From Inia geoffrensis (taxonomy: Eukaryota; Chordata; Mammalia; Artiodactyla; Iniidae), in contig CM070916.1 in the NCBI GenBank assembly GCA_036417435.1, positions 20,209,552 through 20,273,551 of the forward strand: a stretch of DNA of 64,000 bases. Direction: 5' to 3'. The position numbers and the translations under genes are program-made. The notes below the pieces were generated by a model, which saw only the letters and a list, made by a program, of their open reading frames with translations, searched no databases and was not told the origin of the DNA. Below, one piece after another: positions 1-10,745 of this stretch; position 1 is the first letter of the stretch; each line of letters opens with the position of its first letter.

Positions 1-29
1 CCGTACAGGACAGATGCTGTAGTTAGACC

Positions 30-535
30 TGTATTTATTTGCAGTTCATTTCTAAACATTCTGCATACGATTTATGTCACAATGTGGATTCAGTCTTGTT
101 CAATCCATTCCCTTCACTGACCCTTGGTGATCTGCTCCGTGTCCTTCTCCAGGCTTCTCTGTCTCTCCATCAGCTCTCTAGCCATCTTGAGTTACATGCA
201 GTTCCCCATATACATCACGCTTCCTAACTTTTGGGTGCGCCTATCTTTTTTTGGCCCAGCTATAACTCATCCTATATCTTCAACAGTCAGCTCCAAGTGT
301 TTCTCCTGAAAAACATCTGCCTGTCTTGACCTTCTCCCTAAATGTGATTAGGCTCCCCTCCTACCTCTCTTCTTACACTAGTCACTTTCCTTTTCACAGT
401 ATATCCTAATTCTCTGGTTGCCTGGCCCTTGCCCTAACTAGACTGAAACCTGTTTAAGAGGAAGGAATGCTTCTTTCACACCTGTAGCCCTAAATGCCAC
501 ACACTGCTGGGTGCCAGGCAGGTTGCTCACCATAG
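30..535 (+). repeat. L2 LINE fragments, including a 3' end
   Basis: Old, diverged LINE-2 sequence. The stretch near 239-300 resembles the L2 segment that reads 'cagct...actcat' followed by 'agtcagctc'. The stretch near 420-530 has the typical L2 3' end order: a phrase about 'gactgaaacctgttt', then 'gccctaaatgcca' and 'tgggtgccaggcag'. Short open frames here are chance. The boundaries are approximate because the copy is much mutated. Confidence 0.5.
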
Positions 536-540
536 CTGTT

Positions 541-1115
541 CCTCTTCTTGCGGATATTGTGACTGTTGTTCCAGACTTCCGTCTGGGCATGACTCCCTGG
601 CACACTTTCTCTGCTCTACCAGAAAATGAAATAACAACTCAAGTAGGTTTAAGCTTATTGGAGAATCTCACAGGGTGAGATCAATGAGCAGAAGAAATGG
701 CCGATGAGATTTCTTGTCTTTGGAAAAGCATCAGCTCTGAAGTAACTGAGTATGAGGCTGATGATGAGCTCTGGCGGTTGCGAAGATGAGGGAAGTGCTC
801 AAAAGTGTCAGAAAGAAAACAAAGCGAAGCACTTCACCCAGATGAAAAAAAAAACTATGGCTTTCCTGGAGCGTAAGACGTGGCACTTAGGAAGCACTAT
901 AAGCCAAGAGACAGTTGGAATGATCACAGGAATGAAAGCCCTTTGAGGTATGAAGATAAGCAAAATCACTTCGGATCAGCAATCTGGAAAAAGAAAAGCT
1001 GTGAGGTGGCTTTTAAAGTCTGTCTAGACTGGGAAAATATGTAAATATTTAGCAAATGCTATGCAAATAGGCCTAGAGATACCTCTTAAATATGAAAAGG
1101 AGGATTCTGTTTACT
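541..1115. other. Unannotated unique sequence
   Basis: I see no repeat, RNA gene or exon signature that I recognise in this stretch. It has scattered stops in all frames and a short A run near 845. Confidence 0.5.
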
Positions 1116-1118
1116 GTT

Positions 1119-1392
1119 CGTTTGTTTTTAACTTTATTGACGTATACTTGATTTCCAATGTTGTGTTAATTTCTGCTGTATAGCAAAGTGACTTAGTTAT
1201 ATATATATATATATATATATATTCTTTTCCATTATGGTTTATCACAGGATATTGAATATCGTTCCCTGTGCTCTGCAGTAGGACCTTGTTGTTTATCCAG
1301 CCTATATATAATAGTTTGCATCTACTAACCCCAAACCCCCAGTCCTTCTCTCCCCCTGCCTTGGCAACCACACTGTTTGTTTTTGAGAGTGA
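1119..1392 (-). repeat. L1 LINE 3' UTR with internal (TA)n
   Basis: The plus strand reads the antisense of a cetartiodactyl L1 3' end: a T-rich start, 'actttattgacgtatacttga', 'gttgtgttaatttctgctgta', 'cacaggatattgaatat', 'ccctgtgctctgcagtagga' and 'ccttggcaaccacac' in that order. The T-rich left end therefore marks the L1 3' terminus, so the element lies on the minus strand. A run of TA dinucleotides at about 1197-1222 sits where this L1 3' UTR normally carries a short 'atatata' segment and has expanded. Only the 3' end is present, as expected for a 5'-truncated copy. Confidence 0.8.
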
Positions 1393-1394
1393 AC

Positions 1395-1537
1395 GGGTTT
1401 TCAAAGTGTGGTCCAGGGACCAACAGCATCGTCATCGCCTGAGAACTTGTTAAGACACACCAAATAAAACATTTGGTGTGGCTCATCTATCACCCCTTCC
1501 CTCAGTCTGTGCTTTAACATGTCTTCCAGAACCACTG
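1395..1537 (+). mobile_element. MER5A-like hAT (Charlie) remnant
   Basis: The left part (about 1395-1455) matches the MER5A beginning: 'tcaaagtgtggtccaggga', 'ccaacagcatcgtcatcgcc', 'gagaacttgtta'. The right end has 'agaaccactg', the expected complementary terminus. The middle is shortened and disordered. This is a non-autonomous DNA transposon fossil with no coding capacity. Confidence 0.6.
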
Positions 1538-1599
1538 TTTTGGGGTAAAAGGAAAGTCAGTTTTTTCTCCTTGTCTCTGCCTGGAAAGCGTTTCTTCCT

Positions 1600-2620
1600 T
1601 TTAGGCGCCCCTGCAGACCTCACTATTTGAAGCTCAGCTCATGCCCCAGCTCTCTGAGAGTCTCTCACACCTCTGTGTTTCCATTGCATATTGCTTGTAT
1701 TATAGCAATTGTAGCAGTTGTCAACAAACCCCCTGACTGTTCTCTATCTGTCCCTGCTTACCAGGATTTCACTCTGGATTCTGTTCTCATCAACAATAGA
1801 CTCTCTCCACATCCACGCCTCTGGCTTCCAGGATCGCCTCTCTGCTGACTTCCAAATTGATGTCCCTAGCCAAGATCTTTCCCCCAAGCTCTAGAATCAT
1901 GTCTTCAATTGCTAGATGCCACCTAGATGTCCTACAGATATCTCAAATTCAACACATCTAAAGTCAAACTCCTAACTCCCCTCAGCTCTCCTTCAACTGC
2001 TCCTTTTTTTGTGACTGCTACTAGAGTGAACTGAGGCATTCCCATCTAGTTACTCGGTTGTTACAGCCAGAAATTTAGGATTTTTTTCATGATTTCCTCT
2101 TTTTCTCCTTTCTTCCAAATCCAATCATTGAGTCTTAATGGTGTAACTCAAATCTCCTAAATGTCTACACTTTCCAATGTATTTACTGGCCCAGTATGAC
2201 TCTTATTTCTCATTTTGAATCTGTTCCTTTCCTCCTATTTTCTCCCTATATACTAGGTTGCCCTCTTTTATTATTAATTTTTTTTTGGCCCAGCTAACTC
2301 ATGCTACATCTTTAAAAGTCAGTTTCAGTGCTGTCCAGGTGAACCTTCTGAAACACAATCTCATGGTGCACAGTTTGTAGAATTCCTTCTAACACTCCCC
2401 AATGCACTCAGAATTAAAAAGAACAAATTCCTTAGCACAGTCTTCGAGGTTCTTCATGTGGAGTCTGTGCACACAAGCCTTGCTTCTCATCACCTCTCTG
2501 TACTCTACTCTCTAGAAACTGCTTGCAGTTCTGCCAAAGACTCCAGATTCCAATCCAATGGTTCACAGTAGTGGTAGTGAGTCCAAGAACAATGCTACTT
2601 ATGACAAACATCACTGGTAA
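1600..2620 (+). repeat. L2 LINE fragments
   Basis: Several phrases follow L2 in order, including a stretch near 1905-1990 resembling 'cacctagatgtcctacagat' then 'ctcaaattcaacacatctaa', one near 2090-2160 with 'ccaaatccaatcattgagtc', and one near 2280-2440 with 'cccagctaactcatgct' followed by an 'actcagaattaaaaag...aaattccttagcac' segment. The copy is heavily diverged and interrupted. No open frame is long enough to suggest a working protein. Confidence 0.5.
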
Positions 2621-4091
2621 TGGAAAATGGAAAAGAAAATGATGCTAAACTTATTCCAGTTAAAGGACTGGCCTTTATTCTAAGATTTTTCCTTTTTCTA
2701 TGATCTTGGTGTTAAAACATCCTTTCCATTCAAATAATGATGGTGAGAGTAGCTGGTTGTTTTAAAGATGGTCTTAACTGGCAATAAAACTATGTGCTGA
2801 CTCTACATCCATTTCCTAAATAGCTTTTGAAATTTGATTTCTCCACAACATTCAAATACTAGAAACAACTACAGCTTAGAGGTGCCATTCTTCTGCCAGG
2901 AAACCGCTTTGACTTCCGCTGTTGTCTGACTTGGAATTTTTCTTCCAGGAGGCCCCAAGCTCTCTCCTGGTACCTCTGAAGCTTCCCAAGTTGCGGGTGC
3001 CTCGGTGCTCACCACCCTGTATTGGAAATTAGCTGTTTTTGTCCGGTTTTCTTGCTGTTCTGAAAGCAAAGACTTTTTTTCTAACTCTATTCTTGCTAAC
3101 TCAGCACCTGATTTAATAAATTCCTATTATAACAACAACAACAACAACAAAATGACAGGAATCTATGTTTGGACTGGAGTTATGGTATAATGGCTGATGC
3201 ATTAACCATGTGAATTTGTTTCTCGCATTAGAGACAGCCCCTAGGGGGTAGGTGGGCTCCACCTTTTCAATTTTCCATTCCCCTGCAAGCTCTAGGACTG
3301 TCCTCTGCATATTTTGTTTTCTGTAAATGCTTACTGAATTAAACTGAAGGTAGGGCATGGAGAAAGCACAAAATTAAGATACTGAAAAATTAAGATAGCA
3401 AAAGCAAGCTACACTGGGAAAGTCACTTTAGCCAAAAGGCCCTGGACAATTATTTAAGGTAACTAGACTACCTTCAGGGGCTCATTCAAGTGCACATACT
3501 TAATTATCTAACGCGTAAGTCAAATCTCAGATATAATTAATTCAGCGTGCCTTAACTTTTTTTTCTCTTTGCATATGACGTTTCATTTGGTGAGGCTATT
3601 CCCTACGATGGCTCTTGGTGGCCGCATCAGAAAATTTTCATATCTGCGAATGCTAAGAAAAAAGAGAAGAAATTGTGTGGGAGTCCCACGATCAGGGCAT
3701 CTTTGATTTCAGCTAGATATGTACTATTCCAATGACTGTAGAAGGGAGCTGAGACGTGTGGCTCCACATTTCTTATCTTGAAGGAAAACACTGTTAGATT
3801 TTACGGGAGGAGGCTGCTATTTTGCAGGTCATACGTGTTAGTCCCGTCATTTCTCTTAAGAGTGGGTGGCAAAGGGAAGCGGTGATTTCAGGCTTTGGTT
3901 CTGAACTTTAACTGCTGACTTAAAGAACAAAATTGAATAGACCTCATGTGATTGGGAAGGAGCAAATCATTTCTCTTTAGACTGTGAAAAAAGAACACCA
4001 TAAGTAGCCTTAACTTTTATAAGGAAACTAGGGAGGAGGAAAGACAAGAGGCATGGCCCCAAACAGAAACCCAGGAGTCCTCTTAGAGAAA
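2621..4091. other. Unannotated unique sequence with a short (AAC)n
   Basis: No repeat family or exon is recognisable. A perfect AAC microsatellite of about seven units lies at 3130-3150. Both strands carry many stops. Confidence 0.5.
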
Positions 4092-4105
4092 TAGCATAAT
4101 ATTTT

Positions 4106-4310
4106 TCTTTTTTTTTTTGCGGTACGCGGGCCTCTCACTGTCGTGGCCTCTCCCGTTGCGGGGCACAGGCTCCGGATGCGCAGGCTCAGCGGCCATGGCT
4201 CACGGGCCCAGCCGCTCCGCGGCATGTGGGATCCTCCCGGACCGGGGCACGAACCCGTGTCCCCTGCATCGGCAGTCGGACTCTCAACCACTGCGCCACC
4301 AGGGAAGCCC
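4106..4310 (-). mobile_element. CHR SINE, short form, with 14-bp perfect TSD
   Basis: This is a tRNA-derived, Pol III-transcribed SINE of the CHR family. Read on the minus strand it starts with 'gggcttccctggtggcgcag', which contains an A-box match (TGGCGCAGTGG). It then has the region that held the B box, a GC-rich body, and ends in an A-rich tail, seen here as a T run on the plus strand. The 14-bp target-site duplication (4092-4105 and 4311-4324, 'tagcataatatttt') is perfect, which indicates a fairly recent insertion. Open frames on both strands across the body are an effect of its GC-rich, stop-poor sequence. Confidence 0.95.
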
Positions 4311-4689
4311 TAGCATAATATTTTGAATACAAATTTCCTACAAATACCTAAGAAGAAAATGCAACACTTATGCCTTTGCTAAAATGATGAATACGTTTTC
4401 TCTCTAAGGGTTATTTAACACTTTCCATAATTTTATTATAAATGGTCCAATAAAATGCAACAATCAGTTATGTGTTATATTAGGAGGACAACTCATTTAT
4501 GAGTAATGTGGTAATTTGTAAAACTAATAGGCATGTTTACGAGCATAAAGGTTTCTAAAGAATAAATAAAATACTGTAACAGGCAAAACTGAGGCATTCA
4601 GCGTGAAGGGGACACATTCCACCAGGAGATCTAAATTTCAAGACAGTTGCCAAACTATGGAAATGTGGCCCCTCCTAGGGTCCACCTGG

Positions 4690-4850
4690 GTAGAGAGACA
4701 GAATAGCACAGTGTGAAGGAAATAATGTTGAACTTGGAGCTCGGGTCTGCATTCTTGTCTGCTATCGCCCTTAACTAGGATTTCTAGACCTTGCTTCTCA
4801 TCTTTGGGATGAAGGGGTCAAAAGGCCTAATCTTTAAAAGACTGTCTAAT
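4690..4850 (+). repeat. MIR SINE fragment
   Basis: The order 'agaatagcacagtg', 'tggagctcgggtctgcattc' and 'ttctcatctttgggatgaag' corresponds to the MIR tRNA-related head, core and 3' segment. The copy is old and diverged. Confidence 0.5.
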
Positions 4851-4859
4851 GCTAACAGA

Positions 4860-6580
4860 TTTTAATTAAATTTAGTAATTCAGCATTCATAGATGGGAAT
4901 CTGAATTCAACCATTTCCAGTTTGTCACGACTTTTATGTAAATGGAAAAGGAATTCAAAGGTTAGCTTCAGAAGTATCACATTTTAACTGCATTGTAATG
5001 CATGTTGAACTTTGCAAGCATATCGATGGTATACATATTTATGTTGATTTTGCTGGTTTCTCCTAGAATGCTGTTTGCAGCTGATGATTAATATCCTAAT
5101 AACTTGTTTTTAAGTGTGGCTCCAGGAAAAAAAATAAAAGGTTTGCTTTTGTGTATTCATTATGTCTACCTGTCTTTGGCAGGAGGCGGATCGGTTTTGA
5201 GGATGAATCTCTCACATTCGGTAATGCACACAATGGCTCCGTTTACGGCGCTAATCTGGCCTCCTGTCTGTGACAGGGGTGCTGTTATCAGTAATCCATG
5301 AAATGCTTCTTGTTCTTTTAATGAGTTTAACATTCAGCAGAGAGGCACCCCCCCCCAAAAAAAAATGCTGCATGTGTTCTTTTTAGGCGCACTTATTTAC
5401 TTTCCCACCCTCTTCCCCTCCAAATAATAATTGTGGAAGGGCTTATACACTGTGCAAAAAAAGGGAAGCCCTGGATTGTGAAATCATACCTGGAAATGTT
5501 AATTTCTTAAAGCTCTACGTGACCTACGGTCTCTGTTTTAATCTTGTTTCATAAAGGGAAACAGAGGTCTTAGGTTCAAGATGGTATATACCATTCCTAG
5601 GGAAGACCTAGGAATTAATACATATATTAAACTTGAAATACAAAATTAAATACTTTCTATCAATATATCTTGTGGAAGGTGAAATGACTACATTTTTGTA
5701 GTTATTCCATGTTTGTTCTGATATTTCAGATGGTCTTCTTTTGTTGTTTTTAAGTGTGAAGTTTTAAAAATCATGATATTTGGGCTGTGTTCTTTTTAAT
5801 ATGCTTTTTCATAAAATAGTTTTTAAAGTTAGAATTTTATTTAGGGCCCTGCGTTTTTGAAGCATTTAGATGTTTTGTGCGGTTGGGGAGGCGACTGTTA
5901 GTATCTTTGCTGGGCAGATACTTGCTGCTTTACTAATACAGAAACCAAGACAGAGGCATAGGGTCATTTTCTAATTCTCATGTCCATCTTTTCTCTTAGT
6001 CCAGTGCCTGACACACGGAAAGTATTCCTTATCTCCTGAATGAATGCCTAGGTGACAGCTGCTCTTCAAGTCCCAGGATGAGAATCAACATTCCATAGGA
6101 ATAATATTTCAGAAGTTAGGCATGATTTCCAGTTGACATTTTACAATATCCATTATAGGAATATCAATATCTGATAAAACACCCGAAACATATCTGAAGC
6201 TTTGCAATTTTATGTTACTTTATTAGCAGGTACCTTCCAATTTGTCCGGCCTACCATGCGTATCGACTTCCAGAACCAAGTCTTTGAAATGCTCTGTTTA
6301 CTTTAGCAAATACATCCATGGGCTCGGTCTTGATCAGGTGTTTAGTGGAGACCATATATATATTTATATTATTTATTTATATTTAGTTTATTTCAGCACC
6401 TGACATAGTGACAATGATCTGACCTAAGAAACTAACCAATATTTAGGAGAAAGAGTAAATGGCCTTTGTGCCCTGCAAATGCTGTACCTTTCAGATAAGT
6501 AAGTCTTCTAGCAATAATACTCTAGACTCTAATGGCTTATTTAGATGAGGGAGGTAGTGGCGACTTTAAGTACTATGAGA
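4860..6580. other. Unannotated unique sequence with low-complexity tracts
   Basis: This is mostly AT-rich unique DNA. It contains a C run abutting an A run near 5348-5365, a likely L2 3'-end scrap at about 5998-6050 ('ccagtgcctgacacacgga' then 'gaatgaatgcc'), and an AT-rich patch at about 6353-6392. No gene is visible. Confidence 0.5.
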
Positions 6581-6585
6581 GGCCT

Positions 6586-6603
6586 GGGGTGGGGGTGGGG
6601 GGG
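6586..6603 (+). other. G-rich tract, quadruplex-prone
   Basis: The plus strand has runs of four, five and seven G separated by single T residues. The last run can supply two G-triplets, so four G-runs with very short loops are available for an intramolecular quadruplex. No promoter or gene is seen next to it. Confidence 0.6.
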
Positions 6604-6664
6604 CGCCTCAGAGAGGATGTTCTGCTGAGCTGGCAGAGGTTTGTAGACATAGAAGAGTTCTTGC

Positions 6665-6735
6665 GGGTCTCTTCACTTCCTTCACTTTACAAATAAAGAA
6701 AACAAGTCCCAGGTAGGGTAAATAACCTCTTCAGG
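6665..6735 (-). repeat. MIR fragment
   Basis: A short stretch reading 'tttacaaataaagaaaacaa' then 'gtcccaggtagggtaaataa' matches the antisense of the MIR core. It is too short for a firm call. Confidence 0.35.
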
Positions 6736-6939
6736 GAGCTTCGTCCATGAGACCTCAATGTCTTGGTCAGACTAGAATACTCAGGCGTGATGACAGTCCT
6801 AATGACAAGAATTTTCAAGATTTGCACATATTCAAAATAGAGAGGCAAACTTTGTTGAGAACATGTCATTCCTTTGGCACTTCCATTTTAATCCTACTGA
6901 GGTCATCACACGTGAGGAATGGTTTTGCGGAACTCTTAT

Positions 6940-7400
6940 GACACTTAACCGATGCTAAATACACTTACAGGAAGCAAACAGGAAACATCCAGCTAGAATC
7001 ACCCTAGAGAAGCCAGGAGTTCCATCAACTCCGCAGCAGCTCTGCCCCACTGAGCTTCCTGTACTGCACACTTTAACCCCCAACTATAAAGCTACCACAG
7101 TCTCCTTGTCTCTGGCATTGCTTTTCCCCATGGGTGTTCTCCACATGTTTCATGTACAAAGCGGGCAGGGAGGGTTCCAGGGTCAGCGGAGGCTACAGGC
7201 AGAATCCATTCCCTCTTTACTAGTCTTTGGGAAATCTCCCCCTCTCTCTCTCTGTCTTGCATTCACATTAATCTAAGTTTTCCCTGATGATTACTCACTG
7301 TGAAACCCTTTGCTTTTCTTTTTGTTTTTTCATAATGCTTTTGCTAAGCCAATGAACAGTTCTCAAAACATCTTCACTTGAACTAGCTGCTCTCATCCTT
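6940..7400. other. Unannotated unique sequence
   Basis: I recognise no repeat or exon. A short TC-rich patch is present near 7240-7256. Confidence 0.45.
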
Positions 7401-7404
7401 AAGC

Positions 7405-7600
7405 CTGACGTTTTGAGAAAGGCAAATCCTATCTTATTTTACATCTTTGAGAGACTGAAGCAGAAAGACTCACAGATGTTCAGAACTTGCCCAGGGTTAC
7501 ATAATTATTTTGAGATGCAGCCAGTTTGGATTCCAAGGGTTCTGACTCCAGATTCAGTGCTCTCTCCTATTTATGTGTTGTGCCTGTTTTTGGATTCTAA
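7405..7600 (-). repeat. MIR SINE
   Basis: The plus strand follows the antisense MIR order: an 'attttacatcttt' segment, 'gagactgaagcagaaagact', 'cagaacttgcccagggttac', then 'ggattccaagggttctgact' and 'cagtgctctctcct'. The overlapping short open frame is not a gene. Confidence 0.65.
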
Positions 7601-7609
7601 ACCACTTTT

Positions 7610-9030
7610 AAAAAAATGATCCATAAGGTTACAGATTTTTCTTAGTGATCTCAGGTATACAGAGATTGAAGACCTTCCCAAGACCATCATTTCCCAAATT
7701 AATTAACATTCAAACTTGAATAAAACTCTATGCTTGTATCATAGAGCCGTCTTAACAAAATGTTCCCAGAAAACAGCTTATTAAATCTGTCATTTTAAGT
7801 TATTTGTATTTTACCAATGAGTTAGTGTTTTCTGTGCGAAGTGAAATAACTATTACAGGCATAGAATAAAAATCTTTATCTTATTTTTTGAATTTTTAAA
7901 GCCCATTATGAATTGCAAGAGGTGAACTGCACAATAATACCATAAAAATAAAACAGAAAACCTTTAAAGAGGTTTTCTGCATTCCAGAAAATACACTCTC
8001 ATCACAGATCATAAATGCAGTCTCGGATAATTTTAAACATATGGTAAGTTTCTTCTTAAGTACTGATAATTTAGGAACCTTAATTATGCTCTAAATCTTG
8101 TTCTCATCACAGAATAATTTTGCCTTGAAAACTTGTGTAGGTAGGCCGCTACTTCTTTCCATAATATTTACAGGAGTTGGATCGGCTTACAATTTGTAAT
8201 TCATTAATTCAGAATATAATTCCCCATAACTAAGGAGTTCCTTGTCTAGTTCTTCAACTCAGTAGTGCTTCATTACGTGCAACTACGAGGTGCAAAAACA
8301 AACAAATTATTTCACAAGCACTTAACAGTCCACATGTTATAGAAACAGACTGTGAAGGTGTTATACTTACTCATTCCTATGAAGTAATGCTTAGTATTTA
8401 CTACTCAACTGTTAGAGTAGCTATAGGCTTATTAAAAGTTTTCTCTATTCCCACTAGGTTTCTTAACAAGGCAGAATGACTTCATGGTCTTTTTCTCTGA
8501 AGAAAAACAAATGTCAGAGGGCCTTGTATTCCTCAGATGCTTTAAGATGAGGTGGCTTGATGTTACTTGCCTTCATATTTCTAGCAACTAAATAGAATTT
8601 TCAAAGAGGTTTCCTACTCTAATTTCAAAATTATATTTTAGGAACCTCGGTCCCATTCACCTTTCCTTCTGACAATCCTGAGGGTCTCCTGTCCACTCAG
8701 AATACCCATTGAGGCTGCGTTTCTACATCTGCTGAGCACACCGAATATATTTCCTATCCTAAGATAGCGGTATAATATTTACTTGCATTTATATATTTCT
8801 TTCAGAATTATGATTTATTTCTCATTGCTTCACTGTAGAAAACTGAGAGTATAAAAGATAACAACCAGTCCTTTGTATTTCATCAACTGCCTGCCTGACT
8901 TAGGAATCTAAGATAAAATTTTAAAAAGCTAGGAGGCTTAGTGGACAGAGTTAGTCTTAAAATTAAAAAGTTAACTCTGACAGTAAAATGCTTAGATATT
9001 CTTTCTGCTTAAAAAATTATATCCCTCAAT
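7610..9030. other. Unannotated AT-rich unique sequence
   Basis: No repeat family, RNA gene or exon is recognisable in this stretch. Stops are dense in all frames. Confidence 0.5.
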
Positions 9031-9039
9031 ATTGCATGT

Positions 9040-9480
9040 AAGAATGTTCATTTCTGTATTATTTATAATAATAAAACCCCCAACATATCCTAAATGCTAA
9101 TCAATAGGAGAACAGTTAAATATATCATGGTCCATCCATGTAATGAATATGATGTCATCACCAAAGAGAACTGTATATGTTAACATGGAAAAAGGTATAG
9201 GTATGCTAATTTTTTTTTTTTTTTGGTGGTACACGGGCCCCTCACTGCTGTGGCCTCTCGCATTGTGGAGCACAGGCTCTGTATGCATAGGCTCAGCGGC
9301 CATGGCTCACGGGCCCAGCCGCTCCCCGGCATGTGAGATCTTCCCGGACCGGGGCACAAACCTGTGTCCCCTGCATCGGCAGGCGGACTCTCAACCACTG
9401 CGCCACCAGGGAAGCCCGGTATACTAAATTTTTAAAATCTGCAAAATGGTATGCATAATCTGATCGCATTTGTATTAAAA
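9040..9480 (+). repeat. Old L1 (L1M-type) 3' region split by a SINE
   Basis: The left part follows the sense strand of an old L1: 'atcctaaatgctaatcaata', 'ggagaacagttaaat', 'catggtccatccatgtaatg', then 'atgttaacatggaaaaa'. After the SINE the L1 resumes with 'ctgcaaaatggtatgcataa' and 'ctgatcgcatttgtat'. The CHR SINE at 9210-9417 therefore inserted into a pre-existing L1 fragment. Confidence 0.65.
9210..9417 (-). mobile_element. CHR SINE, short form, inside an L1
   Basis: This copy is full length for the short form and oriented with its T run on the left. The target-site duplication is about 10 bp ('ggtatgctaa' at 9200-9209 and 'ggtatactaa' at 9418-9427) with one mismatch. The body has lost several CpG sites compared with other copies in the window. 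Confidence 0.93.
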
Positions 9481-9534
9481 AATGATGGATTCAATAGATC
9501 TATCTGCCAATGCGTATGAAGAAATTTCTGGGAA

Positions 9535-9785
9535 GATTCATCATCATCATCATCACTTACTAAGCATTTACTATATGCCCAGCACCATGCGAAAAACTAT
9601 ATACGCATTCTCTCATCTAAGCCTCACAGTGATCCACTAGGTTAGATACAAGCATTGACTCTGTAATACACATGTTGAAACTCAGGAATAGGGGCTTAAG
9701 TTATTTGTTCAAGTTCCCAGAGCTAATCACTCATGGATCTGGGCTTAAAATATACGCAGTTGGTTTCCACTGTCTATTCTCTCAG
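9535..9785 (-). repeat. MIR SINE with (ATC)n
   Basis: The order 'cttactaagcatttactata', 'tgcccagcaccatgcg', 'ctcatctaagcctcacagtg', 'aactcaggaataggggctta' and 'cccagagctaatcactcatg' is the antisense of nearly the whole MIR. A short ATC microsatellite at about 9537-9556 sits at its left edge. Confidence 0.75.
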
Positions 9786-9922
9786 TAAGCAAGCATGAAC
9801 TCTCTAACAAAGTTTTAAAATATGTGTTTGTAGAATGACTTTGGAACTTTTAAAGCCTCGTAACATTCTCTGTCTCCCCCTCCCTTTTCCCCTTTATTTC
9901 ATCCAAATTCTTCACTAGAAAA

Positions 9923-10456
9923 GAATCAAATTTTAGAGCTAAAAGAGATCTTAGAGACATATAATCCAAGCCCCTTTGTTTAATTAACAAGTTAACTGTC
10001 TTACTCAGCACACCCTTCTCTTCTTCTATATTGAGGTATAATTATATACAGTAATATGTGAACACCTCAAAGTGCACTGTTTGGTGAGTTTTAACAAATA
10101 CATACACCCACGTAAACAACACCCCAGTCAACATGGAGAGCACTGTCATCACCCTGGAAAATTGCCTTGTTTCAATTCTCTCCCTCTCCCCCTACCAAGA
10201 CAATAAGCATTATTCTGATGTATATTTTCATAGATTAGCCCCATCTACGTGAAACTTTACTGTACCTACTTTTTTGTGACTGGCTTCCTTCACTGAGCAT
10301 GTTGTTTGTGAGACTCATTCATGTCGTTGCACAGTAGTGGAACAGAACTCTTATTATGTAAATGAGGAAAAAGAAATACAGGAAGTGAAGTAGAAGAGGG
10401 ACTAATATTTAAATTATTCCCTCTCTGGTCCACTATACTTTCCACTTATCCTACTG
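9923..10456 (-). repeat. MIR-type element split by an L1 insertion
   Basis: The left piece (about 9923-10010) reads 'ttttagagctaaaagagatc', 'ttagagacatataatccaag', 'cccctttgttt'. Its continuation reappears at about 10358-10456 as 'atgtaaatgaggaaaaagaa' through to 'tccactatactttccac'. The two pieces are in consensus order and are separated by the L1 at about 10026-10345. The exact subfamily is not certain. Confidence 0.5.
10026..10345 (-). repeat. L1 LINE 3' fragment inserted in an older repeat
   Basis: The plus strand reads the antisense of an old L1 3' region: 'ttgaggtataattatatac', 'gaacacctcaaagtgcactg', 'gagttttaacaaatacatac', 'caacaccccagtcaacatgg', then 'ctggcttccttcactgagca'. There is no coding capacity left. 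Confidence 0.65.
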
Positions 10457-10487
10457 ACCTCATTCATTTAAAAGAGAAAAATGTCGT

Positions 10488-10745
10488 TATGAACATTGGG
10501 GTGCATTTATCTTTTTCATTTAGTGTTTTCGTTTTTTCTGTATATATACCCGGGAGTGGAGTTGCTGGATCATATGGTAATCCTATTTTTAGTGTTTCAA
10601 GGAACCTCTGTACTGTTTTCCATAGTGGCTGCACTGATTTACATTCCTACCAAGAGTGTAGGAGGGTTCCCTTTCCTTCATCTCCTTACCAACATTTGTT
10701 GTTTGTAGACTTTTTGATGATAGCCATTGTGAAAGGTGTGAGGTG
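10488..10745 (-). repeat. L1 LINE fragment
   Basis: The plus strand is antisense L1: 'gtatatatacccgggagtgg', 'gttgctggatcatatggtaa', 'ggaacctctgtactgttttc', 'catagtggctgcactgattt', 'acattcctaccaagagtgta', 'ggagggttccctttccttca'. The 130-codon plus-strand open frame across it is antisense to the LINE and is not a gene. Confidence 0.85.
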
